Shown here one piece after another: positions 1 to 10,891 of a stretch of 64,000 nucleotides of DNA. Under the pieces are notes generated by a model that did no database searches, was not told where the DNA came from, and saw only the letters and a program-made list of their open reading frames with translations. The position numbers and the translations under genes are program-made. Source of the DNA: Narthecium ossifragum (taxonomy: Eukaryota > Streptophyta > Magnoliopsida > Dioscoreales > Nartheciaceae); assembly GCA_963920575.1 (NCBI GenBank), contig OY986966.1, forward strand, positions 14,463,297-14,527,296. The letters are read 5' to 3'. Numbering within the stretch: position 1 is the first letter of the stretch; every line of letters begins with the position of its first letter.

Positions 1-3
1 TGT

Positions 4-146
4 TATGAAGCTTTGGATCGATCCCAATTGTTCCGGATCGATCCCAAGCTGACTGATGGCGTTTTATGGGTTGGTATGAAGCTTTGGATCCATCCAAATT
101 GTTCCGGATCGATCCCAAGTTGGCTGATGGCGTTTCATGGAGTTTT
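4..146. repeat. 71-bp tandem duplication in LTR H
   Basis: The block starting TATGAAGCTTTGGATC at 4 is repeated at 75 with a few substitutions. Each copy carries a pair of GATCGATC-type 8-mers whose starts are 20 bp apart (16 and 36; 87 and 107, the third mutated to GATCCATC). Confidence 0.85.
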
Positions 147-275
147 TGATTAGCTGTTTTGATTAATGTTTTCCCGTTAATCCAGCCGTTGGATGTTTAT
201 GAATTTTGGATATGTTTATCCCAGCATGTAGATCTACTGGTGCCTAAGTTGGATCTTGAATCCAATGTCGTTTGG

Positions 276-379
276 ATGTCGGATCGACGGGACCAATTAG
301 CCTCTAAGTAGAGGTTTTGGTGTTTTGAATATAATAGTATAATGTCGGATCGACGGGACCAATTAGCCTCTAAGTAGAG
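276..379. repeat. Short tandem duplication, period about 66 bp
   Basis: A stretch of about 38 bases beginning ATGTCGGATCGACGGGACCA occurs near 276-313 and again near 342-379. A single related copy is present in LTR G near 27598, so the duplication is private to LTR H. Confidence 0.8.
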
Positions 380-3341
380 ATCATAACTTGGAGACAGATC
401 GGATTCAATCTGATCAGTTGGCTCGTCTGAACCGGCTAAGCCACTTAAGTGGCTTAACCCTCTTCTCTCTCTCCTATTTTCCTTTTCTCTCCCTCCCTCT
501 CTCTTTCTTTTCTTTTTCTTTTGTTTCTTTCCCTCTTCTTCCCTGCCTTAACCGTGCCCAACCCCTTCTCCTTCCCTTTCTTCCCCGCGTCGGCTCCTTC
601 TTCCTTCGGCCACCTTCCCCGGCGGCTTGGAGGCGGTGGCGAGGTCCCCTCCTTCTCCTTCTTTCCCGTCTCTTCCGTGGCAGCCCTCTTCCTTCTCCGG
701 CGACGGCTGCGGCTATGGGAGGCCTCCGGCGGCTCTCCGGCGAGCTGGAGACGACGGCGATGACAGGGGACGGTGGATCACGGCGGATTGAAGCTTGGAT
801 TTGCGTTTAAGGTAGGGTTTCTACCTTGATATTTAGGTTAAGCTAGATCTAGGGTTTGGTTTGATTGTTTGTGGATTTCTTTGTGCTAATTAGTTCCTCT
901 AAGTTTGACTAGCATCTGATCTACCTCTCATGTGATTTGTTTCCGATTTTAGCTGGATTTTGACATGTTTTTTCTTGGATTTCCGTCGTTGCTCTGTTCT
1001 TTGATGAACAGTCGGGTTCGTGCTCGATTTTTGAGCTGTGTGAGCATGATCTCATTTGATCATCAAGATGAGAGTTGTAGATCTTCGGATCTACTTCCTA
1101 TTACCACTGATTTCATAATTTTTGGAGTTTTCCACGATTTATGGTGATTGTTCTTCGGATCCGCGATGAGACCGAAATTAGTGAATTGATTACTGAATTC
1201 TGGGAAGATTAGCCATTAGATTAATCCAATTCTTGGGCTACATGTTCCTAGTATGCTAATATACATTTGCCCAAGTTTGATTTCCAATTTGACGTCGTTT
1301 GGACGTCGAATTGATAAGATTACATCGCCTCTAAGTCTCTAACCAGGGTTTAATGTAGAAATCCAGGAATTAGCTTGTTAGTAGATTCCTTTGTTCTAAT
1401 TAGTCCCTTGATCCATGCTTAGTAATTGATTGAAGCTTCATGCAAATTGATGTGGGTTTTATCCGGATTTCTGGAAGTTTTTCCCGGATTTTACTGAAGC
1501 TCAGTTTTTCTACGAGCTGAGCTGTTCTAGCTCAGATCTGGGCTCGTACGTGCATGATCTCCTTTGATTAACAAGATCAAAGTTGTAGATCATTGAATCT
1601 ACTTTTAATTGATGCTTATTTCATAATTTTTGGATTTTCGTACGAGTTATTATGAATTATTCCCTGATCTGTGACGAAACTGAATCTTTGATAAAAGCTT
1701 GGGTTTTTGGCCGAAAATGGAGTTTTTCTTGATCTATTTGCTTCGGTCTTCTCGTAGTAGATTGCTAAGGTGGTTAGATATCATGTATATGAATTCTAGG
1801 GTAATTATGAAGGATTTATGCCGAGTTTTAAGCATGTGTAGCTTTAAGTATTCAATCATGCAAATATTATCTTTCCTCGCAATTAATGTTAATCCTGTTA
1901 GATTTATGTGTGTATTTAATTGCGTAGAACAAATGGGCTGACAGTATGCCCTTTACCGCTTCGTGGTTGAACCAAGGGAGTTATGCCCTTGGGATGTTTA
2001 GATAGTTGAACGGGCCGAAGTTGTGCCCTAGTGTTGTTTATTATATTTGTTGTTGATTGATGATTGCGTGGCCGGGGTTGTGCCCCCATTGTAGAAATTG
2101 CGGTTGACGACTGCGAATGCCGTCGTAATGCCAAATTTCTACTGAGTATGTTGTTGCTTGTTTACGGCCCGTGGGCGCCGTTATAATATTGGATTATTGT
2201 GGTTTAGACCTTTATATGCTTTATGCATGTTTACCCCTTGGCGAGCCGTAGGCTATGCCTAGTCTTGTATTCTGTATGTCATACTGTTGCATGCTTATAT
2301 TTCTGTATCTCTGTGTGCGTGACCATTGCATGCATTTGCTTGCATTAGAAGCATTAAGGCTAGGTGGTAGGCGATGGACTCAATCTCCGATCCGGAGTTC
2401 TCGGGTAGCCCGGGTCTAGCCCTAGGACCGAGGTTTGGGGTAGTCGAGAAATAGGACGTGATTGTCATCAATGATTATGTTTGATATTATTCGAGGATTT
2501 TTAAGTAGTCGGACTGGAATAATGTTGTCGAGGTTTAGAGGTCGTGTTGTTTCTCCAAGGCCAAGTGCTAAGGATGGATGTCGATGCGTTCCCTGACATG
2601 TGTGTCCCCGCGAGAGATGGTATGACTGGGCAGGGTGGTACCTGGACAGGAGCCCGTAGTCTTTGTTTCCTCTAGTTTGTTCTTGGGTAAGGGTGATCCC
2701 GCATGGTACTGTTCCCCTGTTGGTGCTTAGGGTGATCTTGGTAACATGTTCAAGAGAGAGGTTCATGACGGGAGCCCTTGGGACATCGATAGGGTTATGG
2801 GACCCTTGGCATTCCTTAGACTTAGGCGGAGAGACAACACAGTTGTTGTTTTCCTCCCACTCCTACCTGGGCTGCATCGGCGATGCAGGTCGATGCAGTC
2901 CTTTTCTTGCAGGTGATCTTTTGGGCGTTGGCGCGCCATTCTCGAGGTGATCGTGGATTTGGAGTTTCGAGGAGTACTTGACGATCCTGGAGTTTTCCCT
3001 TTTATTAATAAGTGTACATCTGCAGTTTGATTAAATGTATAATTTCCCTCTTTGAGGATTTGATTATATGTATTAATTTATGTGATGAGGGTTGGTGAAT
3101 TATTGTATAAATAGATGTTGTAAAAGAACCTGTGTCAGTAAGTGAGATGATAATAGTAGAATTGTATTAATGTTGAATTTAGAATTGTTTTATTTCTTGT
3201 TTTAAATCTATGGTGAAATTTTAAACTACACAGGGTTCAAATTGAGGAAATACAGAGGAAACTCTCACCGTTCGATTTTAGAAATGAGTTTAGGACCCTC
3301 ACGTCCTGCCCCGGATGGGTTTTCTGGGTTGGGGTGTGACA

Positions 3342-4923
3342 ACTTGTTATCAGAGCAGGCTGTAGATCCCAGGGATAGGATTAGACTTGCGGTTGAGATT
3401 TTGAGCGTGGAATGGGATAGTTCAAGGTCTAGAACATCCTTGCATGGCTGTTTGCGAATGTGTGTGATTTGCATTAGTTAGGTTGTTTGCTGTCGTGTTT
3501 TGGTTTTCGACTGTGTTGTGACGCCTCAGGGGGAGGTGTGCACGCACACCGGTGTTGTCCGTTCCCTCGCCTGACAGTGTATCTCCCCCCGTGCTGGAGA
3601 TGAGCGAGTAGGGAACCGGACGTATGTTGTCTGTGTACTTTTGAAATATCGATAGGTGAACCTGCTAGGGTTCAGAGACGTTGTTGGAGATCCTTCGACA
3701 GTAGAGGACTGATTGAAGGAGGTATCCCCGATCCCGGATGTTTTGGACATCCTGGAGTATCGCTTGCTTGGGAAGCCTTTGGTTTCTTGCCTTCCCCAGA
3801 AGCGATGTGTAGTGGCGCTTGTCGGGGCCACTAGGGACACTGTTGGTTGTGTGTTGCGAACAGTTCGCGTATTGTTCTCTGGCACCTACCCTTGGAGGGT
3901 GGTGTAGTTGGGAGTACCTTACTCTGTTCTTGGTACTCGCACCGCGTGGCAGCACGCGGGTTGGTTGGATCACCTAGCTCGGTATGCTGGAGCGAAAGCG
4001 GGGGACGCCCTAGACTGGACTCCGAATTCTGAGACAGATGACTTGAGGGTTGACACTGGACTGTTGGTCGGTGGTCGTGGTGAGTTTCGGGGTTGTCGTT
4101 TCTGCTTCTGGGAACGGCAGGGTAGCCGTTGGTAGAGGCAGTGGTTTCAGCATCAGCGACAGCAGTGGCAGCAGCAGCGTCGTGCCAGTTCTTTGAGAGG
4201 TGACCTGGACCGCCAGACTGAGAGGGAACCCACAGGGTGCTTGAGTGCTAGCCGCCAGGAGCCTTTCCGCCGACGGTGCTGGTTGCGAGGGGTGCGAGAC
4301 GCTTACCGCAAAGCAGTCGGGCATGACGTACGGCGTGGAGCAGAGCAGTGGGTTGATACCTCAGTTGCGACAGATACCTGGGGCAGACGCAGAGGAATTC
4401 AGATTCCAGATAGTGCCTTGCTGGAGACGAGACAACGACCAGTCTTACCAGAGTTTCACGCACTTCTGGGTGGAGAGTAGCTTCAGCAGTAGCCGTTTCA
4501 GAGCTTTCTTCTTCCAGATTTCAGCTTGCAGCTTCAGCTTTCAACTTTCAGAGTGTCTTGAGGCTCGTGGTTTCCTTGCGGCTCTGGGTGTTTCCCCCTT
4601 GTGACTCGTCCCCGTGTAGCCGTGTTAGCTTGGGACTGGAGTCGGGTGTGGCTTTGGGAGTAGCCACCGATTTGGGACAAGAGCTTGGGTTGGTTGCTCT
4701 TGTCGGGGCGTTTGCTAGAGGTTGGAGATCTCTAGGTGTTCGTCGCCCACATGTGGGACACGTTGGGGTTCGACGGCTTCCTTAGTTTGCGTTGGTTGGT
4801 CGCGCATCGAGTTGTGTTTGTTGGCTGTGAGAAGGTGTTGTGGGTACACCTGACGGCATTGTTTTGCTCTTGTTGAAGGTCGCGGGTTGGCACGTCTTCT
4901 GGTTGTCGAGAGCTGGGGTTGTT
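3342..4923 (+). mobile_element. Element H internal region, part 1 (non-coding)
   Basis: This GC-rich stretch follows the PBS. No frame stays open beyond about 120 codons and none shows gag, protease or pol motifs. A CAG-rich stretch near 4150-4180 would read as a short glutamine run but is flanked by stops. The region is interrupted at 4923 by solo LTR G and resumes at 28770. It may be a decayed gag or the filler of a non-autonomous element; the sequence does not decide. Confidence 0.6.
3345..3362 (+). other. Primer-binding site of element H (initiator Met-tRNA type)
   Basis: TGTTATCAGAGCAGGC begins 4 bases after the LTR end. It matches the usual plant Met-tRNA primer site core TGGTATCAGAGC with one mismatch at the third base. 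The position and the match support 3341 as the LTR boundary. Confidence 0.7.
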
Positions 4924-5241
4924 TGTGAGGACCTGTCCCTCTACCCCTGTGGCTCGTTGTAGACCGCAAGGGCAATTTGGTAAATTGCGCCTTGTTGGTT
5001 TGTTTCACACCCACGTGTGCACACACTGACCTTGTATGTGTTAGTGTTTGTTTAGAATGGCTAGGTGAACCCGAGATCGGAAGATCTGAGCTTGGGCTTG
5101 TGTTTTAGCCCAAGTTTGCCTTTCTGGGCGAAGGAGATCGATCTGGATTGTTAATGAGATCGATCTGGCCTTGCTACCCAGATCGATCTGACATACTTTG
5201 GAGATCGATCGCTTAGTGCAGAAGGTCCTAGGGAGGCTGGC
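4924..5241 (+). mobile_element. Solo LTR G, 5' part (family A)
   Basis: The LTR starts TGTGAGGACC at 4924, exactly like LTR K at 40458 and, reversed, LTR J at 47785. The preceding five bases TTGTT (4919-4923) are repeated at 28765-28769, just after the LTR end. Four GATCGATC sites lie at 5136, 5158, 5181 and 5203. The LTR is split at 5241 by LTR F. Removing F and its contents gives a complete LTR of about 2394 bp and no internal region, so G is a solo LTR. Confidence 0.9.
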
Positions 5242-6424
5242 TGTCACAACCCGACCCAGAAAACCCATCCGAGCCGAGGCGTGAGGGGAAACCTACACTA
5301 TTCATCTCCAAGTGGCACGATACAAAGCGGAATTATAGAAACACTTAAACAATTTATGTTCCAGAGGTGTAACAGTGATTCAATTCATAAATACACATCA
5401 AGTTGTACTGATACAAGATCTTCCAATGAATGAATATAATACATTAATCTCAAAGTACCTCAAATATGTTTACATGATTTACAAAATCCATCAAAAGTAC
5501 AACAATCGATCCTCCAGCAACCTCAAGCACCTCTGGATGTAGTCGCGCCGCCAAAAGCTGATCTCGCCTGTTCTACTGAAGAAGAACTGGCGCCTGCACC
5601 TGCAAACGCAGCCCGGGTAGGAGTGAGCGATAAGCTCAGTAGGGTTCTACTCTACGACACACTGAAGGGAGGAAAACAACAACAGTGTTGTCTCCCCGCT
5701 CAAGTCTAACGGATGCCATGGGTCTCATAACCCTATCGATGTCCCAAGGGCTCCTGTCATGAACCTCTCTCTTGTACATGTTACCAAGATCACCCTAAGC
5801 ATTAACAGGGGAACAGTACCATGCAGGATCACCCTTACCCAGCAGGGATACCACTGCCTGGGGACCACATCGGGAACACATCGATTGCATCATTAGCACT
5901 TGGGCTTGGGAGACCAACACGACCTCTAAACCTCAAACAATAATCAGAGTCAACTAGCGTGCATCCTCATTAACATGAAATTCTGATTACACAATCACCC
6001 TAATCCTGACTACCCAGCCGTGGTCCTAATGGCTAGATCCGAGCTACCCGAGAGCCTCGGATCGGCGATCAACCCATCGCCCGCCTAACCTCAGATGCCT
6101 CTAATGCAATCAAGATGCATGCAATGTTCAGGCACAGATAACAAGATATAAGCATGCAACAAGATGTCACTAATCATACAGGGCTAGGCATAGCCTACGG
6201 CTAGCCAAAGGGTACGCATAGCAAAGGTCTCAAATACAGAATAATCTATGCTAACCAACAAAAATCTGAGCAAAGCATGAATACAGATATACAATAGCCT
6301 TCAGTGCTCTCTTGCACCTGACAGACTAAGGTTCCACAGTTACCTCGCAGGTAACAGGCCACATTTATACAATAGCCCTCGGCACTCACCGACAAGAGGC
6401 TAAGGTTCCACAATTCCTCATTAG
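5242..6424 (-). mobile_element. Solo LTR F, 3' part in element orientation (family A)
   Basis: TGTCACAAC at 5242 is the reverse complement of a family-A LTR end (compare H at 3341). The five bases CTGGC at 5237-5241 reappear at 26684-26688, after the other end of F. F is interrupted by element E at 6424 (TSD ATTAG). The conserved family block GCACCTGC...CAGCCCGGGTAGGAG lies at 5591-5630. Net length without E is about 2675 bp. Confidence 0.9.
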
Positions 6425-6783
6425 TGTTCGAGGATAAAACGTCGATCTCGTGGGGACGAGATTTCTATTTTATTTTCGAGCAAATAATCTTTTATTTCAA
6501 TTTCGTTCAAGGAAATTGCAGGCACCACACCCCTGGATCGCCAAACAGGCAGATCCATCATTTACATCCCCGCAGGGAACACCTCCGATTCTAGATCCGA
6601 TAAATTAAGCTTTTTTACATTAAAAAAAATAGAATACTATTTGGGACCGCAACCTTCATGGCTGGGATTTTGAGGTGACTGAGTTCCAGTTTTTGTCACC
6701 GGGGCTTCGAGGCTGCCGGCGTTATCCGATTGTCGGAGCTGATGTTGTCAAAGCTGGTGGCGTCGGATAAAGTTGGAGAGGCG

Positions 6784-6879
6784 CCGGAGATAAAGCTGAG
6801 GAAGCACCGGAGATAAAGCTGAGGAAGACGCCGGAGATAAAGCTAAGGAAGACGCCGGAGATAAAGTTGAGGAAGCACC
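6784..6879. repeat. Four 23-24-bp tandem repeats in E 3' LTR
   Basis: CCGGAGATAAAGCTGAGGAA-type units start at 6784, 6807, 6831 and 6854. The same array is in the other LTR at about 23172-23267. It lies in the part of the LTR expected to be transcribed (R/U5). Confidence 0.85.
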
Positions 6880-7969
6880 GTCCGAGCTTTGAAGCCGCCG
6901 GCACGTCGCTGGAAGCAGGGGAGCTGCAGCTCGTTGGGTGTAGGCTTGATGCCGTGTGCTTGAGGCTGCAGACGGGCTCCTCTGGCTAAGCGACGGGCTT
7001 TGTTGGGTTCCGTCAGTTGAGGAAAGTGGCGGGGCTTCGTTGGGTTCCGTCGGCTGGAACAGAGGAAGACGACTGGATCAAGGAAGACGGCGGGGACTTC
7101 CTTGGGTTGGGTGGCGAATCTCCTCGGGCTGGCTCGAGGAAGACGATGGGTTCCTCCTTGGGCTGAGCTGGGCGACGACTCCTCCGGCTGGATCAGAGAC
7201 GACGGCGACGAAGCTTTTGGGATTTTTCTTGGGTCGGAACAGGGGCGACGGCGAACTCCTTGAAGGGTGGCGATGGATGGGTTCCGCCGGTTGGAAACAG
7301 AGGAGATGACAGCGATGGGTTCCTCGGCGAATCTCCTCGGGCTGGCTCGAGGAAAACGGCGACGAGGAAGACGATGGCGATGGGTTCCTCCCTCCTGGGC
7401 GTCAAGCCTTCTCTTTTTCTTCTCTCTTTCTTTGCTCTGCTTCTTCTTTCTTTCTTTGCTATTTCGCCCACCACTCTCTCTGCTTTCTCTATTTTTTGCC
7501 AGCCCCTTGCTTTGTTCCTTTCTCTTCTTCTTATAGGAATCGGGGTCTGTTGAGAGATCTGTTTGAGAGCTCCATGAGATACGCCCGGGGCTCATGGGAT
7601 TTTATCCTGGGTGTTGAGATTTGGTTCTCAACCAGGTTGTTGGGAGGTTGGGACGTGGCATTTGTTGAGATACAGGATTTCCTAACCATTTAGATTAGGT
7701 TGGGATTTGGCATTTAAACTTCAAACGTCCATTTAAATTTGAAGGTTTGAATGGCCTTGTTTAAATTTAAATGTCTCATTTAAATTTCAAATTCATGTGT
7801 GAACTTGTTTGAATTTCGAATATTTATTCAATTTTCAAGTATTTATCTTGAATTTGAATAATTATCCGGCTGTCGGACATTTGTCCAAATTTTGAATGTC
7901 TTGTTTGAATTTTGAATTTCATGTGATATTTGGAGAATTTACCGAATTATCCCCGGGCAAGCCGGTTGT

Positions 7970-8650
7970 AAATTACCAAAATACCCTTTTTATCGGTCAT
8001 ATGTATTCTGGACCGAAATGCCCCCAGGGTAGAGAAAATACCTCTATTTTAGATTTTCACACCCCTGAAGATGTGAAATGACCAAAATGCCTCTAGGGGT
8101 TAAATGACCAAAATACCCTTTCGGTCTGGTTGTTTAGGCGCGACACATGGCAACGCGACTTTTGTGTGTGTCATGGACACGTGCGCGCATTATGTAGCGC
8201 ACGTATATTTTTGCCGAGATTTGGGCATATTTTAATTTAGACGCGATGCATGACGACGCGTCTATGTTGCACATGTCATGGACACCTGCGCGCGTATTAT
8301 GTAACGCGCATATTTTAGACTCGATGTATGTGAGCCATGTGCGCGTGCATGGCACGCGCATCGCCCTGGTCGGGACTTAGGCGAATTTGAGTTTGGGTAT
8401 TTGTTTGGATTTATTTTGAATTTTTCGGATTTTTTCCTTATTTATTTCAGGGAATTTTCTATAATGCCCCTGATGTTGTAGAAAATTACCAAAATGCTCC
8501 TATATTTACACATCTTATTTAGGATGCCGTCAAAGCTATGTAAAGGCTATTTTGGAGTGTAGTGGGAAATTTAGACATGTATTTTGGTCTAAATTCCCAA
8601 AATACCCTTGGTTGGGTAAAATTACCAAAATACCCTTATTCATCCGGTTT
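7970..8650. repeat. Repeated U3 motifs in E LTR (ACCAAAATACCC and CG-rich units)
   Basis: About seven near-copies of ACCAAAATACCC or CCAAAATGCC are scattered here (for example near 7976, 8088, 8110, 8488, 8598 and 8630). Between 8131 and 8360 a unit of about 105 bp recurs, with ACGCG, CACGTGCGCGC and GCGCGTGCATGGCACGCGC palindromes. The same layout is in the 5' LTR at about 24358-25038. In element orientation this is U3, where promoter and enhancer sites are expected. Confidence 0.65.
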
Positions 8651-8798
8651 GTATAGGATGCCGTCAAAACCGGGAATATATCGGGGATTTGGATGGACTC
8701 GACTGTGTATGAGCCAGTTTGGATTTGATGCATGAGGATTCAGCCGGGGAATTCCGCAAATGCCATTGACTTAGCCTTAGCTAAATTTGATGTCAACA

Positions 8799-8813
8799 GA
8801 TGCCCCCTCGAGG
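8799..8813 (-). other. Polypurine tract of element E
   Basis: On the minus strand CCTCGAGGGGGCATC directly precedes the LTR start TGTTGACATC. A purine-rich run touching the 3' LTR is the expected plus-strand priming site, and it confirms the minus orientation. Confidence 0.75.
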
Positions 8814-9356
8814 CCTGCGTGTGAAATTTATGTGATTTGAACACGCAGGGCTCGAAAATTTTGTGTTGGTATAGCGATTTCATTTGATGTAAGATTTCTT
8901 GTGAAATTTGAAAAGTTTGAATAATGTGGGTGATGCTTTACCGTGATGTATACATTGGTTGGGCATCACAAAGGTTGGTTTACTTGCCTGTGTTATTTAT
9001 GTGCACAAGCATGTTGTCTTTATCCTGTGGATCAGTTTGTGACTGAAGCTGTTGCCACATATCTTTTTTTTGTTTCAAGATCTTTGGACAAAGTGTTTGA
9101 TTTAAGCTTGGACCTGGCCAAGGGAATCCATGTAGGATTAGAACTATTTGGTGTTCGTAAGACCAGAACCCCAACTTCGGTTGGAATATTTTGGTGCAAT
9201 CCGGCTAAAATTTAGCTTGGGTAGAGTTCTAATTTATTTTGAACTCTTCCAAAACCGGTTTCACTTTTCCCCCTTTTCTTAACCGCTCGATAGCTCTCAA
9301 TATCGGTAGTTTGGCGAGATCGCGTAGGAATCCGATCTTATCTTTCACGCTGCCCT
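8814..9356. other. E 3' region between polypurine tract and opposing gene; no gene seen
   Basis: About 540 bases lie between the polypurine tract and the presumed promoter of the opposing gene. Short open frames on both strands have no recognisable motif. It probably serves as 3' untranslated region of the element and upstream region of the opposing gene. Confidence 0.5.
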
Positions 9357-9365
9357 TATATATAT
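9357..9365 (+). promoter_or_regulatory. Candidate TATA box for the opposing gene of element E
   Basis: TATATATAT on the plus strand sits about 1.5 kb upstream of the first coding exon, opposite to gag-pol. It is followed by a pyrimidine-rich leader with several intron-like acceptors. This is a sequence guess; there is no other TATA-like site as good nearby. Confidence 0.4.
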
Positions 9366-10891
9366 CCAGGCCACTCTGCTCGCATGACTCTTTTGGAGGC
9401 TTTCTCAATAATGAGAGTTTTCTTCCAACGTTCAGGAGGTGGACAAAGAGGATTTGGAGCTTTCTTCCATCCAGGTCTTTTTTTCTTTTGCCTGCTTGCT
9501 TTCATATTATGATGGTCGACAGCCTCCTCGTTTTATTGCCAAGTTTTGATGCGTTTTATTTTTGATTGGATTGCATGCCCATGCTTTTTATTCCCGCATA
9601 TGCATGCTCTGTTTCTTTGTTTTGGCCGCATCTTCTTTATTTCCACATACTTTTCTTTTCTCCCGTTATATTTTTTTTTGGAGAGTGTCATTGGAGGTAT
9701 CTAGTACGCTCAATATTTTCGGAGAAGGACAGCAAGCAATCTAGTAACATATGGATGCCTTGCAATCACTTTTGGTGAACGACCATGGCAGGGAGTGCCA
9801 GCGAACCCATGGGAACTCGCCAAGGTTGTTGTATAATGCTTAGACTCGGACATTGGAAGATTTTAACACAGCCCATTTCTTGGAGTCAAGCAACGAGCTT
9901 GATGCAGCATGAAGCCGGAACAGAGCATGCTAACAAACCCATGAAAAAGCTACAGTTGCCAGCCAATGTTTTTGAACCCATTCCCCTGTTTCTTCCATGT
10001 TCATCTTTGCCTCAAGGCTTAGGTGACAGCTTTGCTTTTCCAGGAAGTTTCTCGGGTGGTGAAGAGGAGCTCCGGCCGTGGCAGATAAGAGCGGCTGGAG
10101 ATCATCCTCTTCTCCTTCTTTTTTCCCTTCATTTCCTCTGTTTTGTTTTGTTGCTTTTTTTTTCTTGCTCTGGCGTTTTTTTTTTCTTCTGGTTCCTTCT
10201 TTGTTTAGTTGACTGTTTTGTTTCTCCAGGAGCTTCTCAAGCAGCAAGGAGGGGAACGACAATCACAAAGAAGGCCAAGGCATTGTTTGGGATCAGGCCG
10301 ATTACAGACTTGTGGTGGCGGTGAGAAGTCTCTGAAGACCCGCTCGCTTTGGCCAGCGTTCTTTCGCGTTTTTTTTTTCACGAGAACCTTGTTCGTGAAG
10401 AAGAAGGAAGTTGCTGGGAGAGATCGGCGGGGACTTTAGTTTCCCCTCTGAGGTATATCTCTTTTCCTTTTACTCTTCTTCTTCTTCTCCATTGTATGGT
10501 TCCAGTTTCCTCTGCTTTCCCTCTTTTTTTTTTTTGTATTGCTCTGTGTTTTTTTTTTCTTCCGCACTCGTCCCTTTGCTCTTTGCGCTGCCTTGTTTGC
10601 TTCAAAGCTCTGGTGTTCATTCTTCTCCAGGGGCTTCGCAGGCGACGGCTGAGGCAGCTTGGGTGACGTTGCGGGCATTAGGGGCGGCGACTCGGACTGC
10701 GTCGGAAGAGAAGAGCCTGGCGTGTCTTGGGTGAGCATCAGCGATCATCTCTTTTTCCCTTCTGTTGTTTTTTTTTTTTTACTTTCTTTTGTTCTGTTCC
10801 TTACCTCCATTTTTGTTTCTATCTTGCTGTAGATTTTCTTGGGAAAATTCTTTGCTGCCAACATATGTTGATGTTTCCTTTCTTTTGCAGG
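9366..10891 (+). other. Probable 5' leader with introns of the opposing gene
   Basis: The stretch alternates short GC-richer pieces with T-rich runs ending TTCTCCAG or TTTTGCAG (acceptors near 10229, 10630 and 10890). Plausible donors are GGTATATC at 10453 and GGTGAGCA at 10731, giving introns of about 178 bp (10453-10630) and 160 bp (10731-10890). Open frames here, such as 9785-10324, run through the T-rich introns and are not credible as continuous coding sequence. Exon assignment needs transcript data. Confidence 0.45.

Larger units (their letters stand above)
1..3341 (+). mobile_element. Element H: partial LTR (family A, chromovirus-like), right end at 3341
   Basis: The right edge is set by TGTGACA ending at 3341, followed after a few bases by a primer-binding site, so this is a 5' LTR read on the plus strand. 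The start lies left of the window. Near position 1 the sequence already shows the GATCGATC pairs that sit in the first few hundred bases of related LTRs, so only a short part is missing. The LTR shares a conserved 3' block around 2856-2900 with five other LTRs in this window. The last 50 bases match the reverse complement of LTR F from 5242. No coding sequence is credible here; short open frames are shadows. The chromovirus-like label rests on LTR style and PBS only. Confidence 0.75.
6425..8798 (-). mobile_element. Element E 3' LTR
   Basis: In element orientation it begins TGTTGACATC at 8798 and ends CCTCGAACA at 6425. It aligns along its whole length with 22813-25186 with the same length. 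Substitutions are mostly transitions, many at CG dinucleotides. Confidence 0.95.

Noticed and set aside
388..810. 140-codon frame in LTR H
   Set aside because: It is low-complexity Ser/Phe/Leu from a pyrimidine tract in the LTR; the matching tract in LTR G has no shared frame.
3526..3973. Overlapping minus-strand frames in the H internal region
   Set aside because: Short, basic and Ser/Thr-rich, with no known motif and opposite to the element strand; GC-rich chance frames.
4193..4604. Possible gag of element H
   Set aside because: Frames of 95-119 codons have no gag core or zinc knuckle; I kept it as non-coding.
9785..10324. 179-codon plus-strand frame in element E
   Set aside because: It runs through a T-rich intron-like stretch and has no motif; it is more likely leader and intron sequence of the opposing gene.
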